Positions 36,358 through 45,448 of a stretch of 64,000 bases of DNA are shown here, piece after piece. The translations under genes were made by a program, and so were the position numbers. Where the stretch lies: contig CAWDZK010000001.1 in assembly GCA_963807005.1 (NCBI GenBank), positions 868,001 to 932,000 of the forward strand, given 5' to 3'. Every line of letters begins with the position of its first letter. The first letter of the stretch is position 1. The DNA comes from CAWDZK01 sp963807005 (GTDB lineage: Bacteria; Actinomycetota; Actinomycetes; JACCUZ01). The notes under the pieces are model-generated. The model worked only from the letters and a program-made list of their open reading frames with translations, was not told the DNA's origin and did not search any database.

Positions 36358-38439
36358 ATGGCGGGACCCGGCACCGTCACTACCCCGGTGTCGCGCGTCC
36401 CCCGACCCGTCGCGGGCGCGGTCCGTGGCTGGTGGTTCTGGGGCTGGATCGCCTTGCATGGGGTGCTGGCGGTTCTGGTCCTCGGCTACGCACTGGGACA
36501 CGCGGCCTCGTACCCCCTGCACCGCGGGGCACCGCTGGCGCTGATCGCCGGGCTGGTCCTGCTGGCCGAGCTGCGGCCGGTGGTGACCGCCGGGTCGTAC
36601 GACCCCCAGGGGGTCACCGTCTCGACCGCGTTCGTCTTCGCGATCCTCTCCTACTGGGGGCCGTGGCCGGCACTGCTCGTGCACGGCGCCGGCATCCTGC
36701 TCGGAGAGCTGGCCAAGCGGAAGCCGGTCTGGAAGGTCGTCTTCAACACCGGCCAGTACCTCACCAGCCTCTGTCTCGCCGCCGGAGTGCTGTGGCTGGC
36801 CGGCGTGCGTCCCACCCCCGATCACCCGACCGCCGAGATGTCGATCCACCAGCTGCCGGTGCTCGCCCTGGCCTGGGGCGTCTACTTCCTCGCGAACCTC
36901 GCCATGGTCGCCACCGCGATCTCGCTGCGCGAGGGGACCTCGTGGTGGGACGAGTTCGTCGACGAGATCGGCTACTACGCGGTCACGACCTTTGCCGTGC
37001 TGGCTCTCTCGCCCCTCGTCGTCGTGGTGACCATCGCCTCCTGGCAGCTCATCCCGCTCCTGCTGCTGCCGCTCTTCCTCGTGTACAAGACGGCCTCGAT
37101 CTCCCGGGAGAAGGAGAAGGCCGCCCTGCACGACGCGCTCACCGGTTTGGCCAACCGCAAGCGGCTGACCGAGCAGATGGCCGCCGCCGGGGAGATCTCG
37201 CTGCGCAGCGGGCGGCCGATGGCACTGTGCCTGCTCGACCTGGACCGTTTCAAGGAGATCAACGACACCCTCGGGCACCACACCGGCGACCGGCTGCTCG
37301 AGATCGCCGCCCACCGGCTGGTCCGGGCCGTCCGGCCGGAGGACACGGTGGCCCGGCTCGGCGGCGACGAGTTCGCCGTGCTGCTCACCGAGGTCCCGGA
37401 CGCGGACGACGCGATGGACGCGGCGGAGCGGATCCGGGCGGCGCTGGCCGAGCCCTTCCACCTCGACGGCATGACGCTGCAGGTGGAGACCAGCATCGGC
37501 GTCGCGCTGTACCCCCAGCACACCGACAACGTCCCGCGGCTGCTGCAGCTCGCGGACGTGGCGATGTACCAGGCGAAGGAGGAGCGCACCGGCGTCGAGA
37601 TCTACCGGCCGGAACGGGACATCCACACCCCGCACCGCCTCGACCTGCTCAGCTCGGTACGCCGCGCGATCGAGTCCGACGAGCTCGTCATGCACTTCCA
37701 GCCGGTGGTCGCGTTCCCGGGCGGTCGACCGGTCGGACTCGAGGCGCTGGTGCGGTGGGACCACCCCGAACGAGGCCTGCTGTTCCCCGACGAGTTCCTC
37801 GAGCTGGTCGAGCAGTCGGGCCTGCTGCGCCAGCTCACCCACATCGCGCTGGCCAAGTCGCTGGGCCAGGTCGCCACCCTGTGGGCGGCCGGCATGGAGC
37901 TGTCGGTCTCGGTCAACGTGTCGGTGCGCGACCTCACCGACACCTCGTTCGCCACGGTCGTGTCCGAGCTGCTGGCAGTGCACGACCTCCCCGCCCGGGC
38001 GCTGAGGCTGGAGATCACCGAACACGTCCTGATGGCCGACCCGGCACGGATGACCACCGCGCTGGAGTCGATGGACCGGCTGGGTGTGGACCTCAGCCTT
38101 GACGACTTCGGCACCGGCTACTCGTCCCTCGTGCACCTCAAGCGGCTGCCGGTGTCCGAGATCAAGATCGACCGGTCGTTCGTCCAGCGGATGACGGCCG
38201 ACGCCGACGACGCCGTCATCGTGCGCTCCATCATCGACCTGGCCCACTCGCTGGGGCTGCGGGTCGTCGCCGAGGGGGTGGAGACGATGGACACCTGGCA
38301 GGCACTGGAGGCGCTGGGGTGCGACCTGGCCCAGGGCTACCTCGTCAGCCGTCCCCTGCCGGCGCCCGAGCTGGCCCGCTGGCTGTCCCTGCACGCCGAT
38401 GGCGATGCCGACGCCCTTCCGCTCGCCCGCCTCGGCTGA
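36358..38439 (+). CDS. Membrane GGDEF-EAL cyclic-di-GMP protein
   Basis: This 693-residue membrane protein has an N-terminal sensor of about six or seven hydrophobic helices (about 20-245). A GGDEF domain follows: GGDEF itself is at 335-339, preceded five residues earlier by RPED (326-329), an RxxD inhibitory site. An EAL domain comes next, with EAL at 462-464 and DDFGTGYSS at about 582. All main catalytic motifs look intact, so it could both make and break cyclic di-GMP. ATG 36358 follows GAGGGGG by about 6 nt; an in-frame ATG at 36304 is possible. It sits alone between ligA and gatC. An HD-GYP protein 14 kb away is a second candidate member of the same signalling network. Confidence 0.93.
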   Translation: MAGPGTVTTPVSRVPRPVAGAVRGWWFWGWIALHGVLAVLVLGYALGHAASYPLHRGAPLALIAGLVLLAELRPVVTAGSYDPQGVTVSTAFVFAILSYWGPWPALLVHGAGILLGELAKRKPVWKVVFNTGQYLTSLCLAAGVLWLAGVRPTPDHPTAEMSIHQLPVLALAWGVYFLANLAMVATAISLREGTSWWDEFVDEIGYYAVTTFAVLALSPLVVVVTIASWQLIPLLLLPLFLVYKTASISREKEKAALHDALTGLANRKRLTEQMAAAGEISLRSGRPMALCLLDLDRFKEINDTLGHHTGDRLLEIAAHRLVRAVRPEDTVARLGGDEFAVLLTEVPDADDAMDAAERIRAALAEPFHLDGMTLQVETSIGVALYPQHTDNVPRLLQLADVAMYQAKEERTGVEIYRPERDIHTPHRLDLLSSVRRAIESDELVMHFQPVVAFPGGRPVGLEALVRWDHPERGLLFPDEFLELVEQSGLLRQLTHIALAKSLGQVATLWAAGMELSVSVNVSVRDLTDTSFATVVSELLAVHDLPARALRLEITEHVLMADPARMTTALESMDRLGVDLSLDDFGTGYSSLVHLKRLPVSEIKIDRSFVQRMTADADDAVIVRSIIDLAHSLGLRVVAEGVETMDTWQALEALGCDLAQGYLVSRPLPAPELARWLSLHADGDADALPLARLG

Positions 38440-38479
38440 CGCGGGCGACGCGGTCGAAGGGGTCGCTGCGGCCGCTCAC

Positions 38480-38485
38480 TAGGAT
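38480..38485 (+). promoter_or_regulatory. -10 box of the gatCA-gatB operon
   Basis: TAGGAT lies about 51 nt before ATG 38537, predicting a leader of about 45 nt with GAGGAG. This differs from the leaderless starts elsewhere. Confidence 0.45.
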
Positions 38486-38536
38486 GGCCGCCCGGCGCTT
38501 GCCGCCCGCCCCCAGCCTGAGGAGCCGAGCCCCGCG

Positions 38537-38872
38537 ATGTCCGACCCTGCACCCGACGGCGCGCCGCACGGTGCCACCGCGATCACGCGGGACGAGGTGG
38601 CGCACCTCGCCCGGCTGGCGCGGCTGGCCCTCGAGCCGGACGAGCTGGACCGCTTCGGCGGCCAGCTCGACGCGATCGTCTCGGCGATATCCCGGATCGG
38701 CGACCTCGACACCGCCGACGTGCCCCCGACCTCGCACGCCTTGCCGCTGACCAACGTGACCCGGCCGGACCAGGTCCGGCCCGGGCTCACCCAGGCCCAG
38801 GCCCTGTCCGGCGCTCCGGCGTCCGAGGACGGCCGGTTCCGCGTCCCGCGCATCCTCGAGGAGGAGGCGTGA
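38537..38872 (+). CDS. gatC: Asp/Glu-tRNA amidotransferase subunit C
   Basis: This 111-residue subunit is the belt protein that holds GatA to GatB. It has ITRDEVAHLARLARLALEPDELDRFGGQLDAIV and, at the end, HALPLTNVTRPDQV with DGRFRVPRILEE, all typical of GatC. An extra N-terminal segment of about 16 residues is not conserved. GAGGAG is 11 nt before the ATG. gatA follows after 79 nt that contain no gene I can support. Confidence 0.95.
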   Translation: MSDPAPDGAPHGATAITRDEVAHLARLARLALEPDELDRFGGQLDAIVSAISRIGDLDTADVPPTSHALPLTNVTRPDQVRPGLTQAQALSGAPASEDGRFRVPRILEEEA

Positions 38873-38951
38873 CCGCCCCACCCGTGAGCAGGCACCGGCG
38901 GGACAGCGAGCGCCACCTCCGAGCGGGCACACCGTCCGGCTGGGGCGCGGC

Positions 38952-40478
38952 ATGAGCGACCTGACCCGGCTCACCGCCGCCGAGACCGCCGCGGCCGTGG
39001 CCGGCGGTCAGGCCAGCGCGCTGGAGGTCACCGAGGCCCACCTGGCCCGGATCGCCGAGGTCGACCCGGCCGTGCACGCCTTCCTGCACGTCGACGAGCC
39101 GGGTGCGCGCGAGGCGGCCCGCCGCGTCGACGCCCGGCGCGCGGCAGGGGAGCAGCTCGGACCGCTCGCCGGCGTGCCCATCGCCCTCAAGGACGTGCTG
39201 GCCACCGAGGGCGTCCCGACCACCTGCGGCTCACGGATGCTCGAGGGCTGGCGACCGCCGTACGACGCCACCGTCGTGTCGCGGCTGCGTGCCGCCGGTG
39301 TCGTGCCCCTCGGGAAGACCAACATGGACGAGTTCGCCATGGGGAGCTCCACCGAGCACTCCGCCTACGGGCCCTCCCACAACCCGTGGGACCTCGACCG
39401 CATCCCGGGAGGTTCCGGGGGCGGGTCCGCGGCGGCGGTCGCCGCCTTCGAGGCTCCGCTCGCGGTGGGCACCGACACCGGCGGCTCGATCCGCCAACCG
39501 GCCGCCGTCACCGGCACCGTGGGCGTCAAGCCGACCTACGGCGGGGTGAGCCGTTACGGGCTGGTCGCCCTCGCCTCGTCGCTGGACCAGGCCGGTCCGT
39601 GCGCGCGCACCGTGCTCGACGCCGCTCTGCTGCACGCGACCATCGGCGGCCACGACCCGCGGGACAGCACCTCGATCGACGCGCCGGTGCCCGACGTCGT
39701 CGCCGCGGCCAAGCGGCAGGAGCTCGCCGGCATGCGGGTCGGGGTCGTCCGCCAGCTCGGCGGCGAGGGCTACCAGGCAGGCGTCGAGCAGCGGTTCCGC
39801 GAGGCGGTCGACCTGCTCTCGTCGCTGGGGGCCGAGGTGGTCGAGGTCGACTGCCCGCACTTCGCGTACGCGCTGCCGGCGTACTACCTGATCCTGCCGA
39901 GCGAGTGCTCGTCGAACCTCGCCCGGTTCGACGCGATGCGCTACGGCCTGCGGGTCGGCGACGACGGCACCGGGAGTGCCGAGGACGTCATGTCACTCAC
40001 CCGTGAGGCAGGTTTCGGGGCCGAGGCCAAGCGGCGCATCATGCTCGGCACCTACGCCCTGTCCAGCGGCTACTACGACGCCTACTACGGCCAGGCGCAG
40101 AAGGTGCGCACCCTGGTCGTGCGGGACTTCGACGCCGCGTTCGCCCAGGCCGACGTGCTCGTCTCGCCGACCACGCCGACCACGGCGTTCCGCATCGGGG
40201 AGCGCATCGACGACCCGATGGCGATGTACCTGGCCGACCTGTGCACCATCCCGTCCAACCTGGCGGGCAACGCCTCGATGTCGCTGCCCGTCGGGCTCGC
40301 GCCCGAGGACGGCCTCCCGGTCGGCCTGCAGGTGATGGCCCCGCCCATGCACGACGACCGGCTGTACCGGCTCGGCGGCGCCCTCGAGGCGGCGCTGGCC
40401 GACCGGTGGGGCCACCTGCTCATCGACGAGGCCCCGGACCTCGCCACCCTGACCACGGCCGCGGAGGTATCACCGTGA
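38952..40478 (+). CDS. gatA: Asp/Glu-tRNA amidotransferase subunit A
   Basis: This 508-residue amidase releases ammonia from glutamine or asparagine to convert Glu-tRNA(Gln) or Asp-tRNA(Asn). The amidase signature gives the Ser-cisSer-Lys triad: Lys80 in PIALKDVLATEG, the cis-serine in PGGSGGGSAAAVA, and the nucleophile Ser179 in GTDTGGSIRQPA. The channel-side segment TYGGVSRYGLVALASSLDQAGP is conserved. ATG 38952 begins the conserved protein. Its stop overlaps the start of a 64-residue membrane peptide by 4 nt, which links gatA translation to that peptide and then to gatB. Confidence 0.97.
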   Translation: MSDLTRLTAAETAAAVAGGQASALEVTEAHLARIAEVDPAVHAFLHVDEPGAREAARRVDARRAAGEQLGPLAGVPIALKDVLATEGVPTTCGSRMLEGWRPPYDATVVSRLRAAGVVPLGKTNMDEFAMGSSTEHSAYGPSHNPWDLDRIPGGSGGGSAAAVAAFEAPLAVGTDTGGSIRQPAAVTGTVGVKPTYGGVSRYGLVALASSLDQAGPCARTVLDAALLHATIGGHDPRDSTSIDAPVPDVVAAAKRQELAGMRVGVVRQLGGEGYQAGVEQRFREAVDLLSSLGAEVVEVDCPHFAYALPAYYLILPSECSSNLARFDAMRYGLRVGDDGTGSAEDVMSLTREAGFGAEAKRRIMLGTYALSSGYYDAYYGQAQKVRTLVVRDFDAAFAQADVLVSPTTPTTAFRIGERIDDPMAMYLADLCTIPSNLAGNASMSLPVGLAPEDGLPVGLQVMAPPMHDDRLYRLGGALEAALADRWGHLLIDEAPDLATLTTAAEVSP

Positions 40479-40669
40479 AGAGCGTCAAGTCGATCGTCAC
40501 CCTCGTCACGACCGTGATGGCCGGCCGGACCGCGATCCAGCGGCTGCGGCAGGCGCGCGAGGACGGTGACCGGCTCGAGCTGGTGGACGCGGTCCTCAAT
40601 GCCATCGTGCTCGTGACCGGCACCATCATCATCGTGCGGCGGCTGCGTCGCGGCGAGGACGAGGCCTAG
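40475..40669 (+). CDS. 64-residue basic membrane-associated peptide between gatA and gatB
   Basis: The product starts VKSVKSIVTLVTTVMAG, has a charged amphipathic middle (RLRQAREDGDRLELVD) and a second hydrophobic stretch (LNAIVLVTGTIIIV) followed by RRLRRGEDEA. GTG 40475 overlaps the gatA stop by 4 nt, and its stop codon directly abuts the gatB ATG, so all three are coupled in translation. I recognise no family. In M. tuberculosis this interval holds pfkA instead (from memory). Its tight coupling suggests a real gene rather than a chance frame. Confidence 0.75.
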   Translation: MKSVKSIVTLVTTVMAGRTAIQRLRQAREDGDRLELVDAVLNAIVLVTGTIIIVRRLRRGEDEA

Positions 40670-42190
40670 ATGACGGTCGCCGCCGCCGAGCTGCTCGACT
40701 ACGACGACGCCGTCACCCGGTTCGACCCGGTCCTCGGGCTCGAGGTGCATGTCGAGCTCGGCACCGCGTCGAAGATGTTCTGCGGCTGCGCCACCGAGTT
40801 CGGCGCCCCGCCCAACAGCCAGACCTGTCCGACCTGCCTCGGCCTGCCCGGCTCGCTCCCCGTGCTGAACGAGACGGCGGTCGAGTCGACGGTGCGGGTC
40901 GGGCTGGCCCTCGGCTGCGACATCGCCGAGTGGTGCCGCTTCGCGCGCAAGAACTACTTCTACCCGGACATGCCGAAGAACTTCCAGACCTCGCAGTACG
41001 ACGAGCCGATCTGCACCGACGGCCACCTCGACATCGAGGTGGCGACCGACGACGGGCCGCGGTCGTTCCGGATCGAGATCGAGCGCGTGCACATGGAGGA
41101 GGACACCGGGAAGTCGCTGCACGTCGGCGGCTCCACCGGGCGCATCCACGGCGCCGACTACTCGCTGGTCGACTACAACCGCGCCGGGATCCCGCTCATC
41201 GAGATCGTCACCAAGCCGGTCGAGGGCACCGGGTCGCTGGCGCCGCAGGTCGCCCGCGCCTACGTCACCACCCTGCGCGAGCTGATGCGCACCCTCGGGG
41301 TGTCGGACGTGCGGATGGAGCAGGGCTCGCTTCGCTGCGACGCGAACCTGTCGCTGCGGCGGTCGCCGTCCGACCCGCTGGGCACCCGCTCGGAGACGAA
41401 GAACGTCAACTCGCTGCGCTCCGTGGAGCGAGCCGTGCGGCACGAGATCCGCCGTCAGGCAGCGCTGCTCGAGGCAGGCGGCCGGGTGGTGCAGGAGACC
41501 CGGCACTGGCACGAGGACACCGGCAGCACGACGTCCGGCCGGTCGAAGGAGCAGGCCGAGGACTACCGGTACTTCCCGGAGCCGGACCTGGTCCCCGTAG
41601 CGCCGGACCGCACCTGGGTGGAGCAGCTGCGCGCCGACCTGCCGCCCTCGCCCGCCGTGCGCCACCGCGCGTTGCAGGACGCGTGGGGGGTCAGCGACCT
41701 CGAGATGCAGTCGCTGGTCAACGCCGGTGCGGTCGACCTGGTCGAGAGCACCGTCGCCGCGGGCGCGGCGTCCGAGGCGGCCCGGAAGTGGTGGCTGGGC
41801 GAGCTGGCCCGGCACGCCAACGAGCGCCAGGTCGACCTCGCCGAGCTGCCCATCACGCCGGCGCAGGTGGCGCAGGTCGTCGCGATCGTGGACTCGGGGG
41901 CGCTCAACGACAAGCTGGCCCGCCAGGTCATCGAGGGCGTGCTGCTGGGGGAGGGCGAGCCCGACGCTGTGGTCGCGGCTCGAGGGCTCGCCGTGGTCAG
42001 CGACGACACGGCGCTGCTCGCGGCCGTCGACGAGGCGCTGGCGGCGAACCCCGACGTGGCGGAGAAGATCCGCGGCGGGAAGGTCGCTGCCGCCGGGGCC
42101 GTGGTCGGCGCCGTCATGAAGGCGACCCAGGGCAAGGCCGACGCCGGCCGGGTCCGCGAGCTGGTCCTCGAGCGCTGCGGCCAGGCCTGA
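40670..42190 (+). CDS. gatB: Asp/Glu-tRNA amidotransferase subunit B
   Basis: This 506-residue subunit phosphorylates the misacylated tRNA and receives ammonia from GatA. The cradle domain shows FDPVLGLEVHVELGTASKMFC, zinc-site cysteines including TCPTCLGLPGSLPVLN, KNYFYPDMPKNFQTSQYD and HMEEDTGKSLHVG. The helical and YqeY-like tail (about 340-505) binds tRNA. The ATG follows the stop of the small membrane peptide with no gap. A family A palindrome lies 47 nt beyond the stop. Confidence 0.97.
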   Translation: MTVAAAELLDYDDAVTRFDPVLGLEVHVELGTASKMFCGCATEFGAPPNSQTCPTCLGLPGSLPVLNETAVESTVRVGLALGCDIAEWCRFARKNYFYPDMPKNFQTSQYDEPICTDGHLDIEVATDDGPRSFRIEIERVHMEEDTGKSLHVGGSTGRIHGADYSLVDYNRAGIPLIEIVTKPVEGTGSLAPQVARAYVTTLRELMRTLGVSDVRMEQGSLRCDANLSLRRSPSDPLGTRSETKNVNSLRSVERAVRHEIRRQAALLEAGGRVVQETRHWHEDTGSTTSGRSKEQAEDYRYFPEPDLVPVAPDRTWVEQLRADLPPSPAVRHRALQDAWGVSDLEMQSLVNAGAVDLVESTVAAGAASEAARKWWLGELARHANERQVDLAELPITPAQVAQVVAIVDSGALNDKLARQVIEGVLLGEGEPDAVVAARGLAVVSDDTALLAAVDEALAANPDVAEKIRGGKVAAAGAVVGAVMKATQGKADAGRVRELVLERCGQA

Positions 42191-42236
42191 GCCCCGCCCC
42201 ACCGGCCGCGCAGGGGGCCGCGCCCAGCGGTGGACC

Positions 42237-42308
42237 GCTCGTTTGCGACCTGAGGCCCCGACACGCCGGGTTCGGTCGGCGTGTCGGGGAGCCAGGTCGC
42301 AAACGAGC
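42237..42308. repeat. Intergenic palindrome, family A copy 3
   Basis: The 13-nt ends GCTCGTTTGCGAC and its complement (42237-42249, 42296-42308) match the other two copies exactly. The inner stem again uses CCCCGACACGCCG and its complement. It lies between the convergent genes gatB and the S51 peptidase gene. Confidence 0.9.
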
Positions 42309-42359
42309 AGCCTTGGGGGGAGGGGGCATCAACCGGGTGTGGGTGGGCGGCGAGGGCGG

Positions 42360-43100
42360 TCAGGCCGGTGCCGGGAGGCGGACCACGCTGCCGGACTTCC
42401 ACTCCTCCCGGCCGTCGGGGGTCAGCAGCCACACCGACGCCGTCCCGACGACCTCCCACTCCTCGGGATCGTCCCGCCAGCCGCCGACCAGCGCGGTGTC
42501 CTCGTCGATGCCCACCGCGACGACCCCGGCCGCCGGGCTGGACACCCTCCGCAGCACCGCGTCCGGCAGCAGGTGGGCGAACCGGTCGAAGTGCGGCAGC
42601 ACGGTCAGCCCGGGGACGGCGCCGAGCCCGTCGACCGGCCCCTTGAACGGGTGCCGGATGTCCGGCACCTCGCCGCACAGCGCCATCGCGCCCGCACTGC
42701 AGCCGGCCAGGGCCGCACCAGCACGCCAGGCCCGCTCGATCGCCGCCCACACCGCGGTGCCCTGCAGCGTCGTCGCCAGGAAGGGCGGGCTGCCGCCGGA
42801 GAGGTACACCAGGCCCGCGCCGTCGACGAGGCCCGCCACCGCCTCGTCGTCGGCGCTGATGCGGTCGACCACCGGGACCACGACCTGTTCGACGCCGAGC
42901 CGCTCGGCCGACTCCTGGCCCAGCCGGTGCCACCGCGCCAGCGAGTCGACTCCCTCCGGTGCCGCTGCGGTGGCGAGCTGCACGTACCGCGGCGGCCGGC
43001 CGTCGAGCAGCCGCCGCTCGAGCGGCTCCATCACCGGCAGGTACTCGCCGCTGCCGACCAGCGCGATCGGGCCGGGCCTCGTCGTCGTCACGTTGGCCAT
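42360..43100 (-). CDS. Peptidase S51-like (dipeptidase E/cyanophycinase family) protein
   Basis: This 246-residue cytosolic protein has the S51 fold. IALVGSGEYLPVM is the first strand, and LVYLSGGSPPFLATTL is followed by the nucleophile elbow AGCSAGAMALCGEV, whose Ser is catalytic. A histidine in VLPHFDRFAHLLP is near the expected position. VAVGIDEDTALVGG is also conserved. Relatives cleave Asp-Xaa dipeptides or cyanophycin; no cyanophycin synthetase gene is in view, so the substrate is open. It follows the LppZ-like lipoprotein gene on the same strand after 60 nt and may be co-transcribed with it. Confidence 0.8.
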   Translation of the reverse strand: MANVTTTRPGPIALVGSGEYLPVMEPLERRLLDGRPPRYVQLATAAAPEGVDSLARWHRLGQESAERLGVEQVVVPVVDRISADDEAVAGLVDGAGLVYLSGGSPPFLATTLQGTAVWAAIERAWRAGAALAGCSAGAMALCGEVPDIRHPFKGPVDGLGAVPGLTVLPHFDRFAHLLPDAVLRRVSSPAAGVVAVGIDEDTALVGGWRDDPEEWEVVGTASVWLLTPDGREEWKSGSVVRLPAPA

Positions 43101-43160
43101 GATCCGCCGACCCGAGCCGGTCGTGCGGCGGACGCCCCGATCGGCCCGGTCCGGTCTCGG

Positions 43161-44333
43161 TCAGGGAAAGGTGAGCCGGACGACGCGGTCGTCGCCGTTG
43201 CGCGGCGACCCCCGCCCGTCGGTGTTGTTCGTGAGCACCCAGAGCGAGCCGTCCGGCGCGACGGCGACCGCCCGCAGCCGGCCGTACCGATCGGTGAGCA
43301 GGGCGCGCGGCTTTCCGGTACCGGACGCGAGCAGCGGCACCTGCCAGAGCCGCTGGCCGCGCAGCGAGGCCATGAAGACCGACCCCTGGGCGACGGCGAT
43401 CCCACTCGGGGAGGCTCGGTCGGTGCGCCACTGGCGGACCGGGTCGCGGAACCGGCTCCCACCGCCGCGGCCCTCGACCTCGGGCCAGCCGTAGTTCGCC
43501 CCGGGAACGATCCGGTTCAGCTCGTCCCAGGTGTTCTGGCCGAACTCGGAGGCCCACATCCGCCCACGGGCGTCCCAGGCCAGGCCCTGCACGTTGCGGT
43601 GGCCGAGGCTCCACACCGGCGACCCCTCGGTCGGGTTGCCCGGCGCCGGGTCACCGTCCGGTGTGATGCGCAGGATCTTGCCGCCGAGGTCGTCGGGCTC
43701 CTGGCTCGCCTGGGTGCGGCCGCTCTCGCCGGTGGCGACGTAGAGGAACCCGTCCGGCCCGAACGCGATCCGACCGCCGTTGTGGATCGGCCCGGCCGGG
43801 ATGCCGGCGAAGATCGTGCGCTGGCCGGACAGCCCGCTGCCGTCGTAGGTGATCCGGGCCACGACGTTCTCCCGACCGGCCGTGAAGTACGCGAACAGCG
43901 TCCGGTCCTGCTCGTACGACGGCGACAGCGCGACCCCGAGGAGGCCGCCCTCACCGCTGCCGTCGACCCCGTCTACCCGCCCGACGTCGGTGACGTCCCC
44001 GGCCGGCGTGACCCGCACGATCCGGGCCTGGTCCCGCTCGCTGACCAGCGCCGAGCCGTCGGGGAGGAACGCGATGTCCCACGGCGCGTCCAGCCCGGTC
44101 GCCACCACGCCGGCGACCTGCGGCCGCGGCGCGGGAGCCGCCGCGGCCGACGACCCGGAACCGGAGGGGGCGGCCGCGGACCGCGACCCGGCCGGTCCCG
44201 ACGACTGACCTGGCTGAGAGGCATCCTGGTCGCCGCTGCACGCCGCGAGCGTCGAAGCGGACAGGGCGAGGGCGACGACACCAGTGGCGGCTCGGCGCAG
44301 GGCAGCACGCCCGTGCGGCCGTTCGGGTCCCAT
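43161..44333 (-). CDS. Lipoprotein with PQQ-dependent sugar dehydrogenase beta-propeller (LppZ-like)
   Basis: This 390-residue exported lipoprotein has a signal peptide with lipobox LAAC (cysteine near residue 35), then a Ser/Ala/Pro linker and a six-bladed propeller. Motifs are GLDAPWDIAFLPDGSALVSERD, EGGLLGVALSP, FGPDGFLYVATGESG, ILRITPDGDPAPGNP, LGHRNVQGLAWD and FGQNTWDELNRI, as in soluble aldose sugar dehydrogenases. The putative PQQ and calcium residues look retained, but no PQQ synthesis genes are seen, so activity is uncertain. ATG 44333 is chosen over an upstream frame extension because it starts the signal peptide and AGGTGAGG precedes it. M. tuberculosis LppZ (Rv3006) lies in a comparable position, from memory. 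Confidence 0.85.
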   Translation of the reverse strand: MGPERPHGRAALRRAATGVVALALSASTLAACSGDQDASQPGQSSGPAGSRSAAAPSGSGSSAAAAPAPRPQVAGVVATGLDAPWDIAFLPDGSALVSERDQARIVRVTPAGDVTDVGRVDGVDGSGEGGLLGVALSPSYEQDRTLFAYFTAGRENVVARITYDGSGLSGQRTIFAGIPAGPIHNGGRIAFGPDGFLYVATGESGRTQASQEPDDLGGKILRITPDGDPAPGNPTEGSPVWSLGHRNVQGLAWDARGRMWASEFGQNTWDELNRIVPGANYGWPEVEGRGGGSRFRDPVRQWRTDRASPSGIAVAQGSVFMASLRGQRLWQVPLLASGTGKPRALLTDRYGRLRAVAVAPDGSLWVLTNNTDGRGSPRNGDDRVVRLTFP

Positions 44334-44395
44334 CGGTCGAGCCTCACCTGCGGCGACCCGTGGCGCCACCCCGGTGGCCGACGTGACCCGATCGT

Positions 44396-44401
44396 TAGGG
44401 T
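44396..44401 (+). promoter_or_regulatory. -10 box of the patatin-like gene
   Basis: TAGGGT lies 6 nt before ATG 44408, consistent with a leaderless transcript. It is divergent from the lipoprotein gene. Confidence 0.5.
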
Positions 44402-44407
44402 CGAGCC

Positions 44408-45448
44408 ATGTCGACGGCGCCGGTCGAGCCGGCACCCGCACCACGGCGGGCCGACCTCGTGCTCGAGGGCGGCGGCGTCAAGGGCATCGCGCTGTCCGGG
44501 GCCGCCGCCACGCTCAGCCGGGCCGGCTACACCTTCCCTCGGGTCGCCGGCACGTCGGCGGGCGCGGTCGTCGCCGCCTTCCTCGTCGCCCTGCAGCGGG
44601 CGGGCGAGCCGGCCGAGCGGCTCGAGGAGATCGCCCGGAGCCTCGACTACCGGCGCCTGCGGGACCGCGGGCTCGTCGGCCGGGCGGCCGGGCCGCTGGC
44701 CCGGGTGGTCGACGGGTTCTCGCTGGCGTTCGACGGCGGCGTCTTCGAGGGGGACTACCTGCGCTCCTGGGTCAAGGGCGCGCTGGCCGACCTGGGCGTG
44801 CACACCTTCGGCGACCTGCGCCAGGACGATCCCGACAGCAGCATGCCGGCGGAGCAGCGGTACTCCCTGGTCGTGACGGCCAGTGACGTCTCACGAAAGC
44901 GCTTCGTCCGGCTGCCGTGGGACTACCCGCTCTACGACATGGACCCCGACGAGCAGGAGGTCGCCGACGCCGTGCGCGCCTCGGCCTCCATCCCCTTCTT
45001 CTTCGAGCCGGTCACCCTGCGCTCGCATGGCTCCGCGTCACAGGTGTCGACGTTGGTCGACGGCGGCGTGCTGTCGAACTTCCCGATCGCGTTGTTCGAC
45101 CGCACCGACGGGCAGCCGCCGCGCTGGCCGACGTTCGGCGTCCGGCTCTCGATGCGACCCGACGGCCGTGCGAGCACCACCGAGGTGCGCGGCACGGTGT
45201 CGCTGGCGCTGTCCCTGGTCGAGACCATGCTCGAGGCCTGCGACGCCCAGCACATCGACGACCCGTGTGTGCAGGCACGCAGCGTCTTCGTCGAGACCGG
45301 AGGCATCTCGCCGGTCGACTTCGGCATCACCGACGAGCAGCAGGAGCAGCTGCTCCTCGCCGGCCACCAGGCGGCCGGCGACTTCCTGTCGGGCTGGGAC
45401 TGGTCGCGCTACCTCCGGACCTGCCGCAGCTCCCCGGGTGATGCGTGA
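44408..45448 (+). CDS. Patatin-like phospholipase
   Basis: This 346-residue lipid acyl hydrolase has the oxyanion motif LEGGGVKGIALSG, the nucleophile elbow VAGTSAGAVVAAF and the catalytic-dyad aspartate in TLVDGGVLSNFPI. No signal peptide is present, so it acts inside the cell or at the inner membrane face. The long insert FSLAFDGGVFEGDYL and the segment LPWDYPLYDMDPDEQEVADAVRASASIPFFF are typical of bacterial patatins. It is leaderless by promoter geometry, and its stop overlaps the start of a 2-hydroxyacid dehydrogenase by 4 nt. Confidence 0.9.
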   Translation: MSTAPVEPAPAPRRADLVLEGGGVKGIALSGAAATLSRAGYTFPRVAGTSAGAVVAAFLVALQRAGEPAERLEEIARSLDYRRLRDRGLVGRAAGPLARVVDGFSLAFDGGVFEGDYLRSWVKGALADLGVHTFGDLRQDDPDSSMPAEQRYSLVVTASDVSRKRFVRLPWDYPLYDMDPDEQEVADAVRASASIPFFFEPVTLRSHGSASQVSTLVDGGVLSNFPIALFDRTDGQPPRWPTFGVRLSMRPDGRASTTEVRGTVSLALSLVETMLEACDAQHIDDPCVQARSVFVETGGISPVDFGITDEQQEQLLLAGHQAAGDFLSGWDWSRYLRTCRSSPGDA

